Of a DNA stretch of 32,923 nt, positions 11,141 through 20,669 are shown in pieces. The notes under the pieces are model-generated. The model worked only from the letters and a program-made list of their open reading frames with translations. It made no database searches and was not told the DNA's origin. The DNA comes from Rubrivivax sp. (GTDB taxonomy: Bacteria; Pseudomonadota; Gammaproteobacteria; Burkholderiales; Burkholderiaceae_C), in the NCBI GenBank assembly GCA_016790425.1, contig JAEUPF010000018.1:1-32923 (forward strand), in the 5' to 3' direction. How positions within the stretch are numbered: position 1 is the first letter of the stretch; the number at the start of each line of letters is the position of its first letter. The translations under genes were made by a program, and so were the position numbers.

Positions 11141-11728
11141 TCAGTCGTTGACGATGCCGCCCTCGTCGTGCGGCGGCAGCACGCCACCGGGCTGCGGCAG
11201 CAGATCCTGCCGCTGCGCGCGCAGCCCGGCACGCAGGTAGCGGTTGTGGTGGTTGGCGCGCGGCAGGAAGCGCGCCAACTCGGTGAGCGCCATCTCGTAG
11301 ACGCCACGCTTGAACTCGATCACGACGTCCAGCGGCACCCAGTAGTCGTTCCAGCGCCAGGCGTCGAACTCGGGGTGGTCGGTGGCGCGCAGGTTCATGT
11401 CGCTGTCGCGGCCGGTCAGCCTGAGCAGGAACCAGATCTGCTTCTGCCCCTTGTAGTGGCCGCGGGCGTCGCGCCGGATGTACTGCTCGGGCACCTCGTA
11501 GCGCAGCCAGTCGCGCGTGCGCGCGAGGATCTGCACGTGCTCCGGCAGAAGGCCCACCTCCTCGTGCAACTCACGGAACATCGCCTGCTCGGGCGACTCG
11601 CCGTACTTGATGCCCCCTTGCGGGAACTGCCAGGAGTGCGTCTTGAGACGCTTGCCCCAGAAGACCTGGTTGCGCGAGTTCAGGAGGACGATGCCGACGT
11701 TCGGCCTGAAGCCGTCCCTGTCGAGCAT
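11141..11728 (-). CDS. rppH: RNA pyrophosphohydrolase (Nudix)
   Basis: RppH removes pyrophosphate from 5'-triphosphorylated mRNA, which primes RNase E decay. The 195-residue product begins [17 protein letters not shown], the standard N-terminus. FWGKR and [10 protein letters not shown] precede a complete Nudix box running [18 protein letters not shown] (about 43-60) with all catalytic glutamates. The frame is open upstream with an ATG ten codons earlier (11758), but family length and the conserved MLDRDG favour 11728. The region past about 165 (Gln/Pro/Gly-rich) is variable in the family. It converges with proB (19 nt apart) and diverges from proS; the 189-nt rppH-proS gap has AT-rich patches but no promoter that I can assign confidently. 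Confidence 0.95.
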   Translation of the reverse strand: MLDRDGFRPNVGIVLLNSRNQVFWGKRLKTHSWQFPQGGIKYGESPEQAMFRELHEEVGLLPEHVQILARTRDWLRYEVPEQYIRRDARGHYKGQKQIWFLLRLTGRDSDMNLRATDHPEFDAWRWNDYWVPLDVVIEFKRGVYEMALTELARFLPRANHHNRYLRAGLRAQRQDLLPQPGGVLPPHDEGGIVND

Positions 11729-11917
11729 AATCAGACCCCAATCTTTGACTGATTTCATTATTGCACCGGCGTCGTGCGGACGGCGAACCCTCGCTAACCC
11801 GCAGCGCACGCTGACCCCCCAGCGAAGCGGTCGCCAGGAGGTCGATGCAACGAGGCCCGGCGAGCGCCGCCTCAACGGCGTCCGGTGCGGACATCAGCAC
11901 CCACACCACGCCGCCCG

Positions 11918-13663
11918 ATGAGAGCCACGCAGACCTTCGTCTCCACGCTGAAGGAGGCGCCCACCGACGCCGAGGTCATCAGCCACAAGCTGATGGTGCG
12001 CGCCGGCCTGATCAAGCGCCTGGGCGCCGGCATCTACAACTACATGCCGCTCGGGCTTCGCGTCATCCGCAAGGTCGAGGCCATCATCCGCGAGGAGATG
12101 AACCGAGCCGGCGCCATCGAACTCCTGATGCCGGTGGTGCAGCCCGCCGAGCTGTGGATGGAGACCGGGCGCTTCCAGAAGATGGGGCCGGAGCTTCTGC
12201 GCGTGAAGGACCGGCACGAACGCGACTTCGTCATCCAGCCCACCAGCGAAGAGGTGATCACCGACATCGCGCGCCAGGAGCTGAAGAGCTACAAGCAGCT
12301 GCCGCGGAACTTCTATCACATCCAGACGAAGTTCCGCGACGAACGGCGGCCGCGCTTCGGCCTGATGCGCGGGCGCGAGTTCACGATGAAGGACGCCTAC
12401 TCCTTCGACCGCGATGTCGCGAGCGGCCTCACGAGCTACCAGGCGATGTTCAAGGCCTACTGCGCGATCTTCGACCGCATGGGTCTGACCTACCGCGCCG
12501 TGGCAGCCGACTCGGGCGCCATCGGCGGCGATGCGTCGCAGGAGTTCCAGGTCATTGCCGACACCGGCGAGGATGCGCTCGTCTACTGCCCGACAAGCGA
12601 CTACGCGGCGAACATCGAGCTGGCCGAGGCGGTGGCGCTGCCGCCGCTGCAGGCAAGCGCGTCGGCGCCGCTGGCGAAGACGCCCACTCCCGGCAAGGCC
12701 ACCTGCGAAGACGTTGCGGCGCTGCTCGGCATACCGCTCGCGGCAACGGTGAAGTCGCTCGTGCTCGCCACCGACGAGAAGAACGAGCGCGGCGACGTCG
12801 TCAAGACAACGGTGTGGCTCCTGCTCGTGCGCGGCGACCACGCGCTCAACGAAGTCAAGGCGTCGAAGGTTCCGGCGCTGAAGGATGGGTTCCGCTTCGC
12901 CACCGTCGCCGAGATCGAATCGCACTTCGGCTGCAAGCCCGGCTACCTGGGCCCGATCGGCACGCGCCAGCCGGTCAAGGTCGTCGCCGACCGCACCGTG
13001 GCGGCGATGCACGATTTCGTCTGCGGCGCCAACGAGCCCGGCTTTCACTACACCGGCGTCAACTGGGGCCGCGACCTGCCGCAGCCCGATGCGGTGGCCG
13101 ACATCCGCAACGTCGTGCCCGGCGACCCCAGCCCCGACGGCAGGGGCGTGCTCGCCGTCCAGCGCGGCATCGAGGTCGGCCACGTCTTCCTGCTCGGCAC
13201 CAAGTACAGCGCGGCGATGAACGCCAACTACCTCGACGAGAGCGGCAAGCCGCAGCCGATGGTGATGGGCTGCTACGGCATCGGCGTCACGCGGCTGCTG
13301 GGCGCCGCGATCGAGCAGGGGCACGACGAGCGCGGCATCGTCTGGCCGACGGCTTTGGCGCCGTTCGCCGTGGTGGTCTGCCCGATCGGCTACGACCGCA
13401 CGCCCGAGGTCCGGGCCGCCGCCGAACGTCTGCACGACGAGCTGGCCGCCGCCGGCGTCGACGTCGTGCTCGACGACCGCGGCGAGCGCCCGGGCGCGAT
13501 GTTCGCCGACTGGGAGCTGATCGGCATTCCGCAGCGCATCGTCGTCAGCGAGCGCGGCCTCAAGGCGGGAACCGTGGAAGTGCAGGGCCGCCGCGAGACA
13601 GCCGCCAGTGCGGTTCCCTTGGCCGACGCAGCGGCCCTGGTGAAGGCCCGCCTCGGCGCATGA
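11918..13663 (+). CDS. proS: Prolyl-tRNA synthetase (bacterial type with editing domain)
   Basis: This class II aminoacyl-tRNA synthetase charges tRNA-Pro. The 581-residue product starts [15 protein letters not shown] at 11918; an upstream in-frame ATG at 11885 would add an unconserved extension. Motif 2 is in [17 protein letters not shown] (about 142-158) and motif 3 in [13 protein letters not shown] (about 451-463). Between them lies the INS (YbaK-like) domain, about 225-400, which hydrolyses Ala-tRNA-Pro; its conserved KSLVL..., [14 protein letters not shown] and GPIGT segments are present. A C-terminal anticodon-binding domain ends the protein. The last four bases overlap the next gene (ATGA), so the lytic transglycosylase is translationally coupled to proS, a known betaproteobacterial pairing. 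Confidence 0.97.
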   Translation: MRATQTFVSTLKEAPTDAEVISHKLMVRAGLIKRLGAGIYNYMPLGLRVIRKVEAIIREEMNRAGAIELLMPVVQPAELWMETGRFQKMGPELLRVKDRHERDFVIQPTSEEVITDIARQELKSYKQLPRNFYHIQTKFRDERRPRFGLMRGREFTMKDAYSFDRDVASGLTSYQAMFKAYCAIFDRMGLTYRAVAADSGAIGGDASQEFQVIADTGEDALVYCPTSDYAANIELAEAVALPPLQASASAPLAKTPTPGKATCEDVAALLGIPLAATVKSLVLATDEKNERGDVVKTTVWLLLVRGDHALNEVKASKVPALKDGFRFATVAEIESHFGCKPGYLGPIGTRQPVKVVADRTVAAMHDFVCGANEPGFHYTGVNWGRDLPQPDAVADIRNVVPGDPSPDGRGVLAVQRGIEVGHVFLLGTKYSAAMNANYLDESGKPQPMVMGCYGIGVTRLLGAAIEQGHDERGIVWPTALAPFAVVVCPIGYDRTPEVRAAAERLHDELAAAGVDVVLDDRGERPGAMFADWELIGIPQRIVVSERGLKAGTVEVQGRRETAASAVPLADAAALVKARLGA

Positions 13664-14301
13664 CCGTCACCCGGCGCCGGCTGTGGCTGGGTGCCGCGCA
13701 GGCGGGCATGCTCGGGGCGGTCGGTGTGCTCGCCGTCCATGCGCCGCCGGCCCGGGCTGGCGCGCAAGTCGAGGAGCCGCTGGCCGATGCAGTGCGCACG
13801 GCACTGGCCGCTGCGGTGGCCGAGGACGCGCCGCCCAAGCCCACGTTCGACAACATCGAAGAGCGCCTGGCCTACCTGAAGTGGCTGGGCGCAGCGAGCG
13901 AGAGGCTCAAGCGGCGCAAGGCCGACCACCACACGCGCGTGGAATTCCTCGAAGCGCTGTGGTACGAGAGCAAGCGCGCCGGGCTCGAGCCGGCGCTGGT
14001 GCTCGGCCTGGTGCAGGTGGAAAGCGGCTTTCGCAAGTACGCCATCAGCAGCGCCGGCGCGCGCGGCTACATGCAGGTGATGCCCTTCTGGGCCCGCCTC
14101 ATCGGCGACGGCGACGAGCACCGCCTGTTCCATCTGCAGACCAACCTGCGCTTCGGCTGCGTGATCCTGCGCCACTACCTCGAGCGCGAGCGCGGCGATC
14201 TGTTCATGGCACTCGGCCGCTACAACGGCAGCCGCGGCCGCGCCGAGTATCCCAATGCGGTGTTCGCGTCGCGGCGGCAGTGGGACGTCAGGGCCGCCTG
14301 A
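13660..14301 (+). CDS. Periplasmic lytic transglycosylase (SLT domain)
   Basis: This 213-residue exported protein has a Goose-lysozyme/SLT fold predicted to cleave peptidoglycan glycan strands non-hydrolytically. The N-terminus has consecutive arginines (TRRRLWLG), a hydrophobic stretch and an ARA-GA cleavage site near 33, so a Sec signal is certain and a Tat signal is possible. The catalytic glutamate is E121 in LVQVESGF, followed by the family motif [11 protein letters not shown] (about 134-144), [13 protein letters not shown] and GRYNGSRG near the end. The start ATG overlaps the proS stop. The short catalytic domain with no LysM or substrate-binding repeats suggests a small housekeeping transglycosylase; no specific slt/mlt symbol can be assigned. 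Confidence 0.92.
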   Translation: MTVTRRRLWLGAAQAGMLGAVGVLAVHAPPARAGAQVEEPLADAVRTALAAAVAEDAPPKPTFDNIEERLAYLKWLGAASERLKRRKADHHTRVEFLEALWYESKRAGLEPALVLGLVQVESGFRKYAISSAGARGYMQVMPFWARLIGDGDEHRLFHLQTNLRFGCVILRHYLERERGDLFMALGRYNGSRGRAEYPNAVFASRRQWDVRAA

Positions 14302-14354
14302 GCGCCTGCGCGCGCCGAGGGCAACGGCAGCGCGCTCGCGGCCGCGCGCTCAGG
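14297..14354. repeat. Inverted repeat spanning two convergent stop codons
   Basis: CCTGAGCGC (14297-14305) and GCGCTCAGG (14346-14354) are perfect 9-nt inverted copies. Each arm contains the stop codon of one of two convergent genes, the lytic transglycosylase on plus and grxD on minus. The 40 nt between the arms are themselves rich in GCGCGC. It could serve as a bidirectional transcription barrier, but there is no T tract on either side. Confidence 0.45.
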
Positions 14355-14667
14355 CCTTGGCGGTCAGCAGCTGCTGCAGCTCGCCCGACTGGTACATCTC
14401 CATCATGATGTCCGAGCCGCCGACGAACTCGCCGTTGACGTAGAGCTGCGGGATGGTGGGCCAGTTGGCGTAGTCCTTGATCCCCTGGCGCACCGCCTCG
14501 TCCTCGAGCACGTTGAAGGTGGCCGGGTCGTCCACGCCGCAGGCTTTCAACACCTGCACCGCACGGCCGGAGAAGCCGCACATGGGGAACTGGGCCGTCC
14601 CCTTCATGAAGAGCATCACCCGGTTGCCCTTCACCATCTGGTCGATGCGTTGCTGCACGTCGCTCAT
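14350..14667 (-). CDS. grxD: Monothiol glutaredoxin (Grx4 type)
   Basis: Grx4-type monothiol glutaredoxins bind and transfer [2Fe-2S] clusters with glutathione and BolA partners in the cytoplasm. The 105-residue length is typical. The active site CGFS (C30-S33) in MKGTAQFPMCGFS is diagnostic. It is followed by NWPTIPQLYVNGEFVGGSDI, which carries the cis-proline and glutathione-binding residues. The start MSDVQQRID at 14667 is preceded by GGCGAGGTCA, a modest ribosome binding site. It belongs to the end of the hemA-prfA-prmC string, as in many betaproteobacteria, but here a beta-barrel-like gene separates it from prmC. Confidence 0.96.
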   Translation of the reverse strand: MSDVQQRIDQMVKGNRVMLFMKGTAQFPMCGFSGRAVQVLKACGVDDPATFNVLEDEAVRQGIKDYANWPTIPQLYVNGEFVGGSDIMMEMYQSGELQQLLTAKA

Positions 14668-14779
14668 CGGCTGACCTCGCCTGCCTTTGCTGGAAAGAAA
14701 ACGAAGGGCGCAGTATGCGGCAAGCGCCGCTCCCGCTTCGCCCCGGGGCCAATGCGCTGCGCCAGGCCGCGGGCCGGAT

Positions 14780-15469
14780 TCAGAAGCTGTAGCGCACGCC
14801 CAGTTGCAGCACCGGTGCGAGGCGCAGGTCACGCACCGCCGAATCCATCGGCTGGTTGCCGAAGATCGCGCGGCCGACACCGGCCAGCCCCGAAGGCCTG
14901 CCGGCCACGAGGCCCAGGTCGGCGTTGAGCGACAGCCCGCGCCACAGCGCCGGGCTGCTGTAGCCCAGGCCGAGGTAGGGCAGCGTCGACAAACCCTCGG
15001 CGGCGCCGTAGCCGAAGCCCGCAGCGCCGTTGTCGAGCACCGTCACCGCCAAGCGCGCCGAAGGCGCCGCACTCAGCACCGGGGCGCCGCCGGGGTTGCC
15101 GAGCATCACGCCGCTGGTCGCGCGGAAGTTGCCGAAGCTCGGCGTGGCGAAGACGAAGTCGCCGAGCAGCGCGCCACCCTGTACGCCGCGCGCCACCGCC
15201 GCCGTCGGGTCGGCGATACGCGCCAGGGTCAGCGGCGTCAGCGAGGCCGTCTGCACCGTCACGCGCGCCTGCAGCTGAGGCCAAAGCCACTCGCCGGAGG
15301 CTGCGACAAGCCCCTGGCCGGCCTGCGCCGGCAGCGGGCAAACCATGCCGCTCGCTGCGGCAAGTGCGGCAAGGCCCCAGTCGGCCGAGCTGCGCAAGCG
15401 AGCACGCACCGTCGACGCGAGGGCCCTGGCTCGGGTGCCCGAAGGGGAATGCCGCTGCCCGTTGTTCAT
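14780..15469 (-). CDS. Putative exported outer-membrane beta-barrel protein
   Basis: I do not recognise a named family. The 229-residue product from ATG 15469 has a basic N-terminus, a hydrophobic stretch (about LAALAAASGMV) and a signal cleavage site near LPAQAG. The mature part is rich in Gly, Ala, Leu and Val with alternating hydrophobic patterns (LSTLPYLGLGYSS, LSLNADLGLVAG) and ends in VLQLGVRYSF. A terminal aromatic residue after such strands is the usual BAM recognition signal of outer-membrane barrels, so an 8-strand OmpA-size barrel is a reasonable inference. An in-frame upstream ATG at 15541 would add 24 unlikely residues. It sits 196 nt after prmC and 112 nt before grxD, interrupting a usually tight operon. 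Codon use matches its neighbours. Confidence 0.75.
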   Translation of the reverse strand: MNNGQRHSPSGTRARALASTVRARLRSSADWGLAALAAASGMVCPLPAQAGQGLVAASGEWLWPQLQARVTVQTASLTPLTLARIADPTAAVARGVQGGALLGDFVFATPSFGNFRATSGVMLGNPGGAPVLSAAPSARLAVTVLDNGAAGFGYGAAEGLSTLPYLGLGYSSPALWRGLSLNADLGLVAGRPSGLAGVGRAIFGNQPMDSAVRDLRLAPVLQLGVRYSF

Positions 15470-15665
15470 TTCGCTGACCCCCTTCTCGCGCCGTGTACCC
15501 GGCTCGGAGCAAATGATGCGCCCGGCCACGCCGTCCGCCATCCCTCAACGCAGCGAGTGCCGGGCAACAGTTGGCAAGAGGCCACAGCAGCCCGGCGCCG
15601 CCTGCGGCCCAGCGAGATCGGCTGGCGCTCAGGCGCCGTCCGGCCTCGCGCGCGGCTGGCTGCGC

Positions 15666-16514
15666 TCAGGCCAGCGGCCGCCTGCCGCCGGTGAGGCGCG
15701 CAAGGCCTGCCAGGTCGTTGCGGGTCTGGATCGCGGCGAAGCCGGAACCCGCCAGCAGCGCCGCCACGGCCTCGGACTGGTCATGGCCATGCTCCAGCAA
15801 GAGCCAGCCGCCGGGCGGCAGGCGCGCCGGTGCGCCGCCGACGATGGCGCGCAACGCTTGCAGCCCGTCCTCACCGGCCACCAGCGCGGCGGTGGGTTCG
15901 TGGCGCAGCGCCCCCAGGTGCGGATCGCCCGCCTTGACGTAGGGCGGGTTGGATACCGCGATGCCGAACATCTGCCCGGACAGCGGTTCCCACCAATCGC
16001 CGGCGTGCCAGGTGACCGGCAACCCCAGGCGCGCGCCGTTGGCTCGTGCCACCGCCAGGGCCGCCTCGCTGCGATCGCTGGCATGCACCTCGAAATCGGC
16101 GTGCGCCCGGTGCCGGAAGGCCAGCGCGACGGCGCCGCTGCCGGTGCCCAGGTCGATCAGGCGGCGCAGCGGCGCCTGCGGCGCGAGTTCCAGCGCCCAT
16201 TCGACCAGCCCTTCGGTTTCCGGCCGCGGCACGAGCACGTCCGCGCCAACCTGCAGCACCAGGCCGCAGAACTCGCGCTCGCCGACGAGGTAGGCGAGCG
16301 GCACGCCGTCGGCGCGGCGCGCCAGGTCTGCCTCCAGGCGCGCCAGCAGCGCCGGCGCGATCGCCTCGTCGTCGTGGGCCAGCAGCCAGGCGCGCGGCCG
16401 GCCGAGGTGGCGAGCCAGCAGCAGCTGCGCGTCCAGCCGGTCCACGCCGGCGCTGCGCGCGCGTGCCAGCCAGCCGCCGATGTCCACGTCCGCTGCCCCA
16501 CCCCGGCGGCTCAT
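15666..16514 (-). CDS. prmC: Release factor glutamine methyltransferase PrmC (HemK)
   Basis: PrmC N5-methylates the glutamine of the GGQ motif in release factors RF1 and RF2, using S-adenosylmethionine. The 282 residues fit the family. The helical N-terminal domain (about 1-95) ends in LVPRPETEGLVEWAL, a conserved substrate-binding motif. The SAM site is DLGTGSGAVALA (121-132) and the catalytic NPPY is at 189-192. LLEHGHDQ follows in the C-terminal part. It begins 15 nt after prfA ends, on the same strand, matching its role of modifying the RF1 encoded next door. Confidence 0.96.
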   Translation of the reverse strand: MSRRGGAADVDIGGWLARARSAGVDRLDAQLLLARHLGRPRAWLLAHDDEAIAPALLARLEADLARRADGVPLAYLVGEREFCGLVLQVGADVLVPRPETEGLVEWALELAPQAPLRRLIDLGTGSGAVALAFRHRAHADFEVHASDRSEAALAVARANGARLGLPVTWHAGDWWEPLSGQMFGIAVSNPPYVKAGDPHLGALRHEPTAALVAGEDGLQALRAIVGGAPARLPPGGWLLLEHGHDQSEAVAALLAGSGFAAIQTRNDLAGLARLTGGRRPLA

Positions 16515-16529
16515 GCCAGCGCCGACGCC

Positions 16530-17648
16530 TCAGCGCCCACCCGCTTCGAGCTGCTCCAGCTGCTCGGCCGCGCGCGCCGCCTTCAGCGCCTCGATCACGT
16601 CGCCGAGGTCGCCGTCCATGATCTGCCCGAGCTTGTACAGCGTCAGGTTGATGCGGTGGTCGGTGAGCCGCCCCTGCGGGAAGTTGTAGGTGCGGATGCG
16701 GTCGCTGCGGTCGCCGCTGCCCACGAGGCTCTTGCGCGTCGCCGCTTCCTTGGCGGCGCGCTCGCTGCGCTCCCTGTCGCGGATGCGCGCCACCAGCACC
16801 GCCAATGCCCGGGCCTTGTTGCGGTGCTGGCTGCGGTCGTCCTGGCAGTCGGCAACGATGCCGGTGGGCAGGTGCGTGATGCGGATCGCGCTGTCGGTCT
16901 TGTTGACGTGCTGGCCGCCGGCGCCGCTGGCGCGGAAGGTGTCGATGCGCAGCTCGGCCGGGTTGAGCTGCACTTCCTCGGCCTCGTCGGGCTCGGGCAG
17001 CACGGCCACCGTGCAGGCGCTGGTGTGGATGCGCCCCTGGCTCTCGGTGGCCGGCACGCGCTGCACGCGGTGGCCGCCGGACTCGAAGCGCAGCGTCCCG
17101 TAGGCGCCGACGCCCTCGACCCGCAGCACGAGCTCCTTGTAGCCGCCGAGTTCGGCCGCGCTTTCGCTGAGCACTTCGGTGCGCAGACCGACGCGCTCGC
17201 AGAAGCGCAGGTACATGCGCGCCAGGTCGCCGGCGAAGAGCGCCGACTCGTCGCCGCCGGTGCCGGCGCGGATCTCGAGGAAGGCACCGCGCTCGTCGTC
17301 GGGATCTTTCGGCAGCAGCGCCGCCTGCAGTTCGCCTTGCAGGCGCTCGAGGTCGGCGGCGGCGGCCTCGATCTCCTCGCCGGCCATGGCGGACAGGTCG
17401 GCGTCGTCGCTGGCCGCCAGGTCGTGCGCGGCAGCGAGATCGCGTTCGCGCTGCTGGTAGCGGCGCCAGCGCTCGACGACCCCTTGCACCTCGGCCTGCT
17501 CGCGCGACAGCATGCGCCAGCGCTTCATGTCCGCCGCGACGGCGGGGTCGGACAGCGTCGCGTCGAGTTCGGCCAAGCGCAGCGCCAGGCGGTCGAAGCG
17601 CTCGCGCAACCCGGCACTGAGCGGGCCTGAAGGCGTCGGGCCGCTCAT
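16530..17648 (-). CDS. prfA: Peptide chain release factor 1
   Basis: RF1 recognises UAA and UAG stop codons and triggers peptide release. The 372-residue product carries the tripeptide anticodon PAT (199-201, in [14 protein letters not shown]), which separates RF1 from RF2 (SPF). GGQ is at 244-246 in [13 protein letters not shown], followed by [11 protein letters not shown] and the C-terminal [19 protein letters not shown]. The N-terminus is about ten residues longer than in E. coli. The ATG overlaps the hemA stop by four bases (ATGA), so translation is coupled. The hemA-prfA-prmC order is conserved across many proteobacteria. Confidence 0.98.
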   Translation of the reverse strand: MSGPTPSGPLSAGLRERFDRLALRLAELDATLSDPAVAADMKRWRMLSREQAEVQGVVERWRRYQQRERDLAAAHDLAASDDADLSAMAGEEIEAAAADLERLQGELQAALLPKDPDDERGAFLEIRAGTGGDESALFAGDLARMYLRFCERVGLRTEVLSESAAELGGYKELVLRVEGVGAYGTLRFESGGHRVQRVPATESQGRIHTSACTVAVLPEPDEAEEVQLNPAELRIDTFRASGAGGQHVNKTDSAIRITHLPTGIVADCQDDRSQHRNKARALAVLVARIRDRERSERAAKEAATRKSLVGSGDRSDRIRTYNFPQGRLTDHRINLTLYKLGQIMDGDLGDVIEALKAARAAEQLEQLEAGGR

Positions 17649-18973
17649 CGCGGCGTCGATCCGTCGTTGCTGCTGCCGCCGCCGGACCCGCGCGCCGGGT
17701 TCGAGCTGCCGCGCAAGAACAGGCGCGAGACGGTGTCGGCCAGTCGCTCCCGCTCGGCGCCCTCGGCACCATGCAGTTCAGCGAGCGCACCATGCAGCAT
17801 CTTGCCGGTGAGGCCGCGCGCCAGCGATCGCAACACCTGCTCCACGGGTTCGCCACGCGCCAGCAGCTTGCGCGCGCGCGCCAGTTCGGCCGCACCCCAG
17901 TCGTCGGCCTGCCGGTTCAGCGCCTGGATCAGCGGCACCGCGGCGCGCTGGTCGAGCCAGTGCGCAAAGCTCTGCACGCCGGCGTCGATGATCGCCTCGG
18001 CCTGCTGAACGGCCGCCTGGCGCTTCTCGCCCGCACTCTGCACCCGCTCGGACAGGTCGTCCACGGTGTAGAGGTAGACGTCGGCCAGCTGCGCCACCTC
18101 GGGCTCGATGTCGCGCGGCACCGCCAGGTCGACCATGAAGATCGGCCGCCGCCGGCGCGCCTTCAGCGCCCGTTCGACGGCGCCCAGGCCGATGATCGGC
18201 AGCGTGCTGGCGGTGCAGGAGATGACGGCGTCGAACTCGTGCAGCCGCGCCGGCAGGTCGGCCAGGCGCAGCGCCTGGGCGCCGAAGCGTGCCGCGAGCT
18301 TCTCGCCGCGTTCGAGCGTGCGGTTGGCCAGCGCCATCGTGCGCGGCTGCCTGGCCGCGAAGTGCGTGGCGACCAGCTCGATCATCTCGCCGGCACCCAC
18401 GAACAGCACGTTCAGCTGGCGCAGGTCCTCGAACAGCTCACCGGCCAACCGCACGGCCGCGGCGGCCATGCTGATGGAGTGCGCGCCGATTTCGGTGGAC
18501 GTGCGCACTTCCTTGGCCACCGAGAAGCTGCGCTGGAAGAGCTGGTGCAGCGTCGTGCCGAGCGTGCCGGCTTCGTCGGCCAGGCGCACCGCCTGCTTCA
18601 TCTGGCCGAGGATCTGCGGCTCGCCCAGCACCATCGAATCGAGACCGCTGGCGACGCGGAAGGCGTGCCGGGCGGCGTCGCGGTCGCGCATCAGGTAGCC
18701 GTGCTGCTGCAGATGCTCGGCGCTGATGCGGCCCTGCTCGGCCAGCCAGTCGAGCGCCGGCTCGAGCACCGGCGGCGCCCCCGCTGCGCCGACGGCCAGG
18801 TACAGCTCGGTGCGGTTGCACGTGGAGACGATGGCCGCCTCGGGCGCAGCGCGCTCGAGGCGGCTGTTCAGGCCGCGCAGCGCCGGCGCCAGTTGCTCGG
18901 GCGCGAACGCCATGCGGCCACGCAGGTCCAGCGGTGCGGTCTGGTGATTGAGGCCGAATGCGATGACGCTCAC
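17645..18973 (-). CDS. hemA: Glutamyl-tRNA reductase
   Basis: HemA reduces glutamyl-tRNA(Glu) to glutamate-1-semialdehyde with NADPH, the first committed step of C5-pathway tetrapyrrole synthesis. The 442-residue product from GTG 18973 begins with [18 protein letters not shown]. The catalytic cysteine is C52 in [10 protein letters not shown]. Other signatures are EPQILGQMK (about 116-124), the Rossmann loop [12 protein letters not shown] (about 184-195) and [14 protein letters not shown] (about 270-283). A dimerisation helix region follows, then a Gly/Ser-rich tail. It leads hemA-prfA-prmC. A TACAAT -10 element only 6 nt upstream of the GTG suggests a leaderless message; there is no ribosome binding site. 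Confidence 0.97.
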   Translation of the reverse strand: MSVIAFGLNHQTAPLDLRGRMAFAPEQLAPALRGLNSRLERAAPEAAIVSTCNRTELYLAVGAAGAPPVLEPALDWLAEQGRISAEHLQQHGYLMRDRDAARHAFRVASGLDSMVLGEPQILGQMKQAVRLADEAGTLGTTLHQLFQRSFSVAKEVRTSTEIGAHSISMAAAAVRLAGELFEDLRQLNVLFVGAGEMIELVATHFAARQPRTMALANRTLERGEKLAARFGAQALRLADLPARLHEFDAVISCTASTLPIIGLGAVERALKARRRRPIFMVDLAVPRDIEPEVAQLADVYLYTVDDLSERVQSAGEKRQAAVQQAEAIIDAGVQSFAHWLDQRAAVPLIQALNRQADDWGAAELARARKLLARGEPVEQVLRSLARGLTGKMLHGALAELHGAEGAERERLADTVSRLFLRGSSNPARGSGGGSSNDGSTPR

Positions 18974-18979
18974 TGCTCG

Positions 18980-18985
18980 ATTGTA
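18980..18985 (-). promoter_or_regulatory. -10 element of the hemA promoter
   Basis: TACAAT on the minus strand (5 of 6 to TATAAT) ends 6 nt before the hemA GTG at 18973. A start site 6-8 nt downstream would fall on the GTG itself. No convincing -35 is visible at 16-18 nt. The element lies in the 47-nt divergent gap shared with the small membrane protein gene at 19021. Confidence 0.45.
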
Positions 18986-19020
18986 GATTTCGGGCCTGCC
19001 GGGAACTCTTGACGCGGCGC

Positions 19021-19302
19021 ATGGAACCGATCGCCCTTGCCAACCACCTCGCCAACCTGTTCGTGCCCGCCATCGCCCTGGCGGCCGTGGCCGCAGGGCT
19101 GGCCAAGCTGGCGTGGCGGCGCGAATTGGCGGCACGGGGTTGGTGGCGGCTGGCATGGCCGGCCGCGGCGGCCAACGCGGCCGTCACGGTGGCGGGCCTG
19201 GCGTGGACCGGCGCCGACGGCCGCATGGCGACCTACGGCGCCATGGTGCTGGCGAGCGCCGCTACGCTGTGGTGGCGGGGGTTCGGTCCGGGGCGGCGCT
19301 GA
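19021..19302 (+). CDS. Small conserved-looking inner-membrane protein, function unknown
   Basis: This 93-residue protein begins [21 protein letters not shown] at ATG 19021. It has three hydrophobic stretches (about 8-30, 46-63 and 72-87) separated by short basic loops ([12 protein letters not shown]), consistent with a three-helix inner-membrane protein. The aromatic and arginine distribution fits an inside-positive topology. I do not recognise a named family, although a small membrane protein divergent from hemA is common in Burkholderiales to my knowledge. Its last 41 nt overlap the 3' end of miaB on the other strand, so the two genes converge. The GTG/ATG alternatives upstream (19009) are less likely. 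Confidence 0.75.
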   Translation: MEPIALANHLANLFVPAIALAAVAAGLAKLAWRRELAARGWWRLAWPAAAANAAVTVAGLAWTGADGRMATYGAMVLASAATLWWRGFGPGRR

Positions 19303-20644
19303 GGGCCGGTTCCGCCAGCACCGGCACGCCGCGCAGCGAGTGCGGCAGTGCCTCGGTGATCGTCACGTCGAGCATCTGCCCCACCAGGCGCGCCCCGTTC
19401 GGGCCGCCGTCGAAGTTGACGATGCGGTTGCACTCGGTGCGGCCCATCAGCTCGCGCTCGCTCTTCTTCGAGCGGCCCTCGACGAGGATGCGTTGCACCG
19501 TGCCGACGCGGCTTTCGCTGATGCGGCGCACGTTGCGCTCCAGCAGCGCCTGCAGCGTCTGCAGCCGCTCGAGCTTCAGCGCCTGTGGCGTCTCATCGGG
19601 CAGCGAAGCGGCCGGCGTGCCCGGCCGGCGGCTGAAGACGAAACTGAACGAGCTGTCGTAGCCGACCTCTTCCACCAGGCGCAGCAGGCGCTGGAAGTCT
19701 TCGTCGGTCTCGCCGGGGAAGCCGACGATGAAGTCGCTCGAAAGCGCGATCTGCGGCCGCACCGCACGCAGCCGGCGCACGAGGCTCTTGTATTCCATCG
19801 CCGTGTAGCCGCGCTTCATCGCCATCAGGATGCGGTCGCTGCCGTGCTGCACCGGCAGGTGCAGGTGGCTCACGAGCTGCGGCAGCTTCGCGTAGGCCTC
19901 GGTCAGCCGCGGCGTGAACTCGTTCGGGTGGCTGGTGGTGTAGCGCAGCCGCTCGATGCCGGGCACCGCGGCGACGCCTTCGAGCAGCAGCGCGAAGTCG
20001 GCGAGCTCGGCCCCGTCGGCCGTCATCGCGCCGCGGTAGGCGTTGACGTTCTGGCCGAGGAGCGTCACTTCCTTGACGCCCTGCGTGGCCAGGCCGGCAA
20101 CTTCGGCAAGCACGTCGTCGAAGCGGCGGCTAACCTCCTCGCCGCGCGTGTAGGGCACGACGCAGTACGAGCAGTACTTCGAGCAGCCTTCCATGATCGA
20201 GACGAAGGCGCTGGCGCCCTGCACGCGGGCCGGCGGCAGGTGGTCGAACTTCTCGATCTCGGGGAACGAGATGTCCACCTGCGGCCGCCGTTCGCTGCGC
20301 CGCGCCTCGATCATCTGCGGCAGCCGGTGCAGCGTCTGCGGGCCGAAGACGAGGTCGACATACGGCGCGCGCTCGATGATCGCCTCGCCTTCCTGGCTGG
20401 CGACGCAGCCGCCGACGCCGATCAGCACGCCCTTGTTCTTCAGGTGCTTGACGCGGCCGAGGTCGCTGAACACCTTCTCCTGCGCCTTCTCGCGCACCGA
20501 GCAGGTGTTGAACAGGATGAGGTCGGCCTCGTCGACGTTGCCCGTGGGCTCGTAGCCCTCGGCAGCGCGCAGCACGTCGGCCATCTTGTCCGAGTCGTAC
20601 TCGTTCATCTGGCACCCGAAGGTGCGGATGAAGACCTTCTTCAT
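19262..20644 (-). CDS. miaB: tRNA-2-methylthio-N6-isopentenyladenosine synthase MiaB
   Basis: MiaB is a radical-SAM methylthiotransferase that converts i6A37 to ms2i6A37 in tRNAs reading U-starting codons. The 460-residue product from ATG 20644 starts [18 protein letters not shown]. The auxiliary [4Fe-4S] cluster ligands are C11, C48 (NTCSVREKA) and C80 (GVGGC). The radical-SAM cluster CxxxCxxC is C154/C158/C161 in [15 protein letters not shown] domain occupies about 375-440 ([19 protein letters not shown]). The first four codons of a longer reading frame upstream are not conserved. It is followed 41 nt inside by the converging small membrane gene, and lies 25 nt after the exported-protein gene at 20670-21131, probably co-transcribed with it. 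Confidence 0.97.
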   Translation of the reverse strand: MKKVFIRTFGCQMNEYDSDKMADVLRAAEGYEPTGNVDEADLILFNTCSVREKAQEKVFSDLGRVKHLKNKGVLIGVGGCVASQEGEAIIERAPYVDLVFGPQTLHRLPQMIEARRSERRPQVDISFPEIEKFDHLPPARVQGASAFVSIMEGCSKYCSYCVVPYTRGEEVSRRFDDVLAEVAGLATQGVKEVTLLGQNVNAYRGAMTADGAELADFALLLEGVAAVPGIERLRYTTSHPNEFTPRLTEAYAKLPQLVSHLHLPVQHGSDRILMAMKRGYTAMEYKSLVRRLRAVRPQIALSSDFIVGFPGETDEDFQRLLRLVEEVGYDSSFSFVFSRRPGTPAASLPDETPQALKLERLQTLQALLERNVRRISESRVGTVQRILVEGRSKKSERELMGRTECNRIVNFDGGPNGARLVGQMLDVTITEALPHSLRGVPVLAEPALSAAPDRTPATTA

Positions 20645-20669
20645 GGCAACACCCAACCGCCACGAAGCC

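Noticed and set aside
15345-17630. 761-codon open frame opposite prmC and prfA
   Set aside because: Its composition is a GC artefact. The minus-strand frames carry PrmC and RF1 motifs in full, and no ribosome binding site or family is seen.
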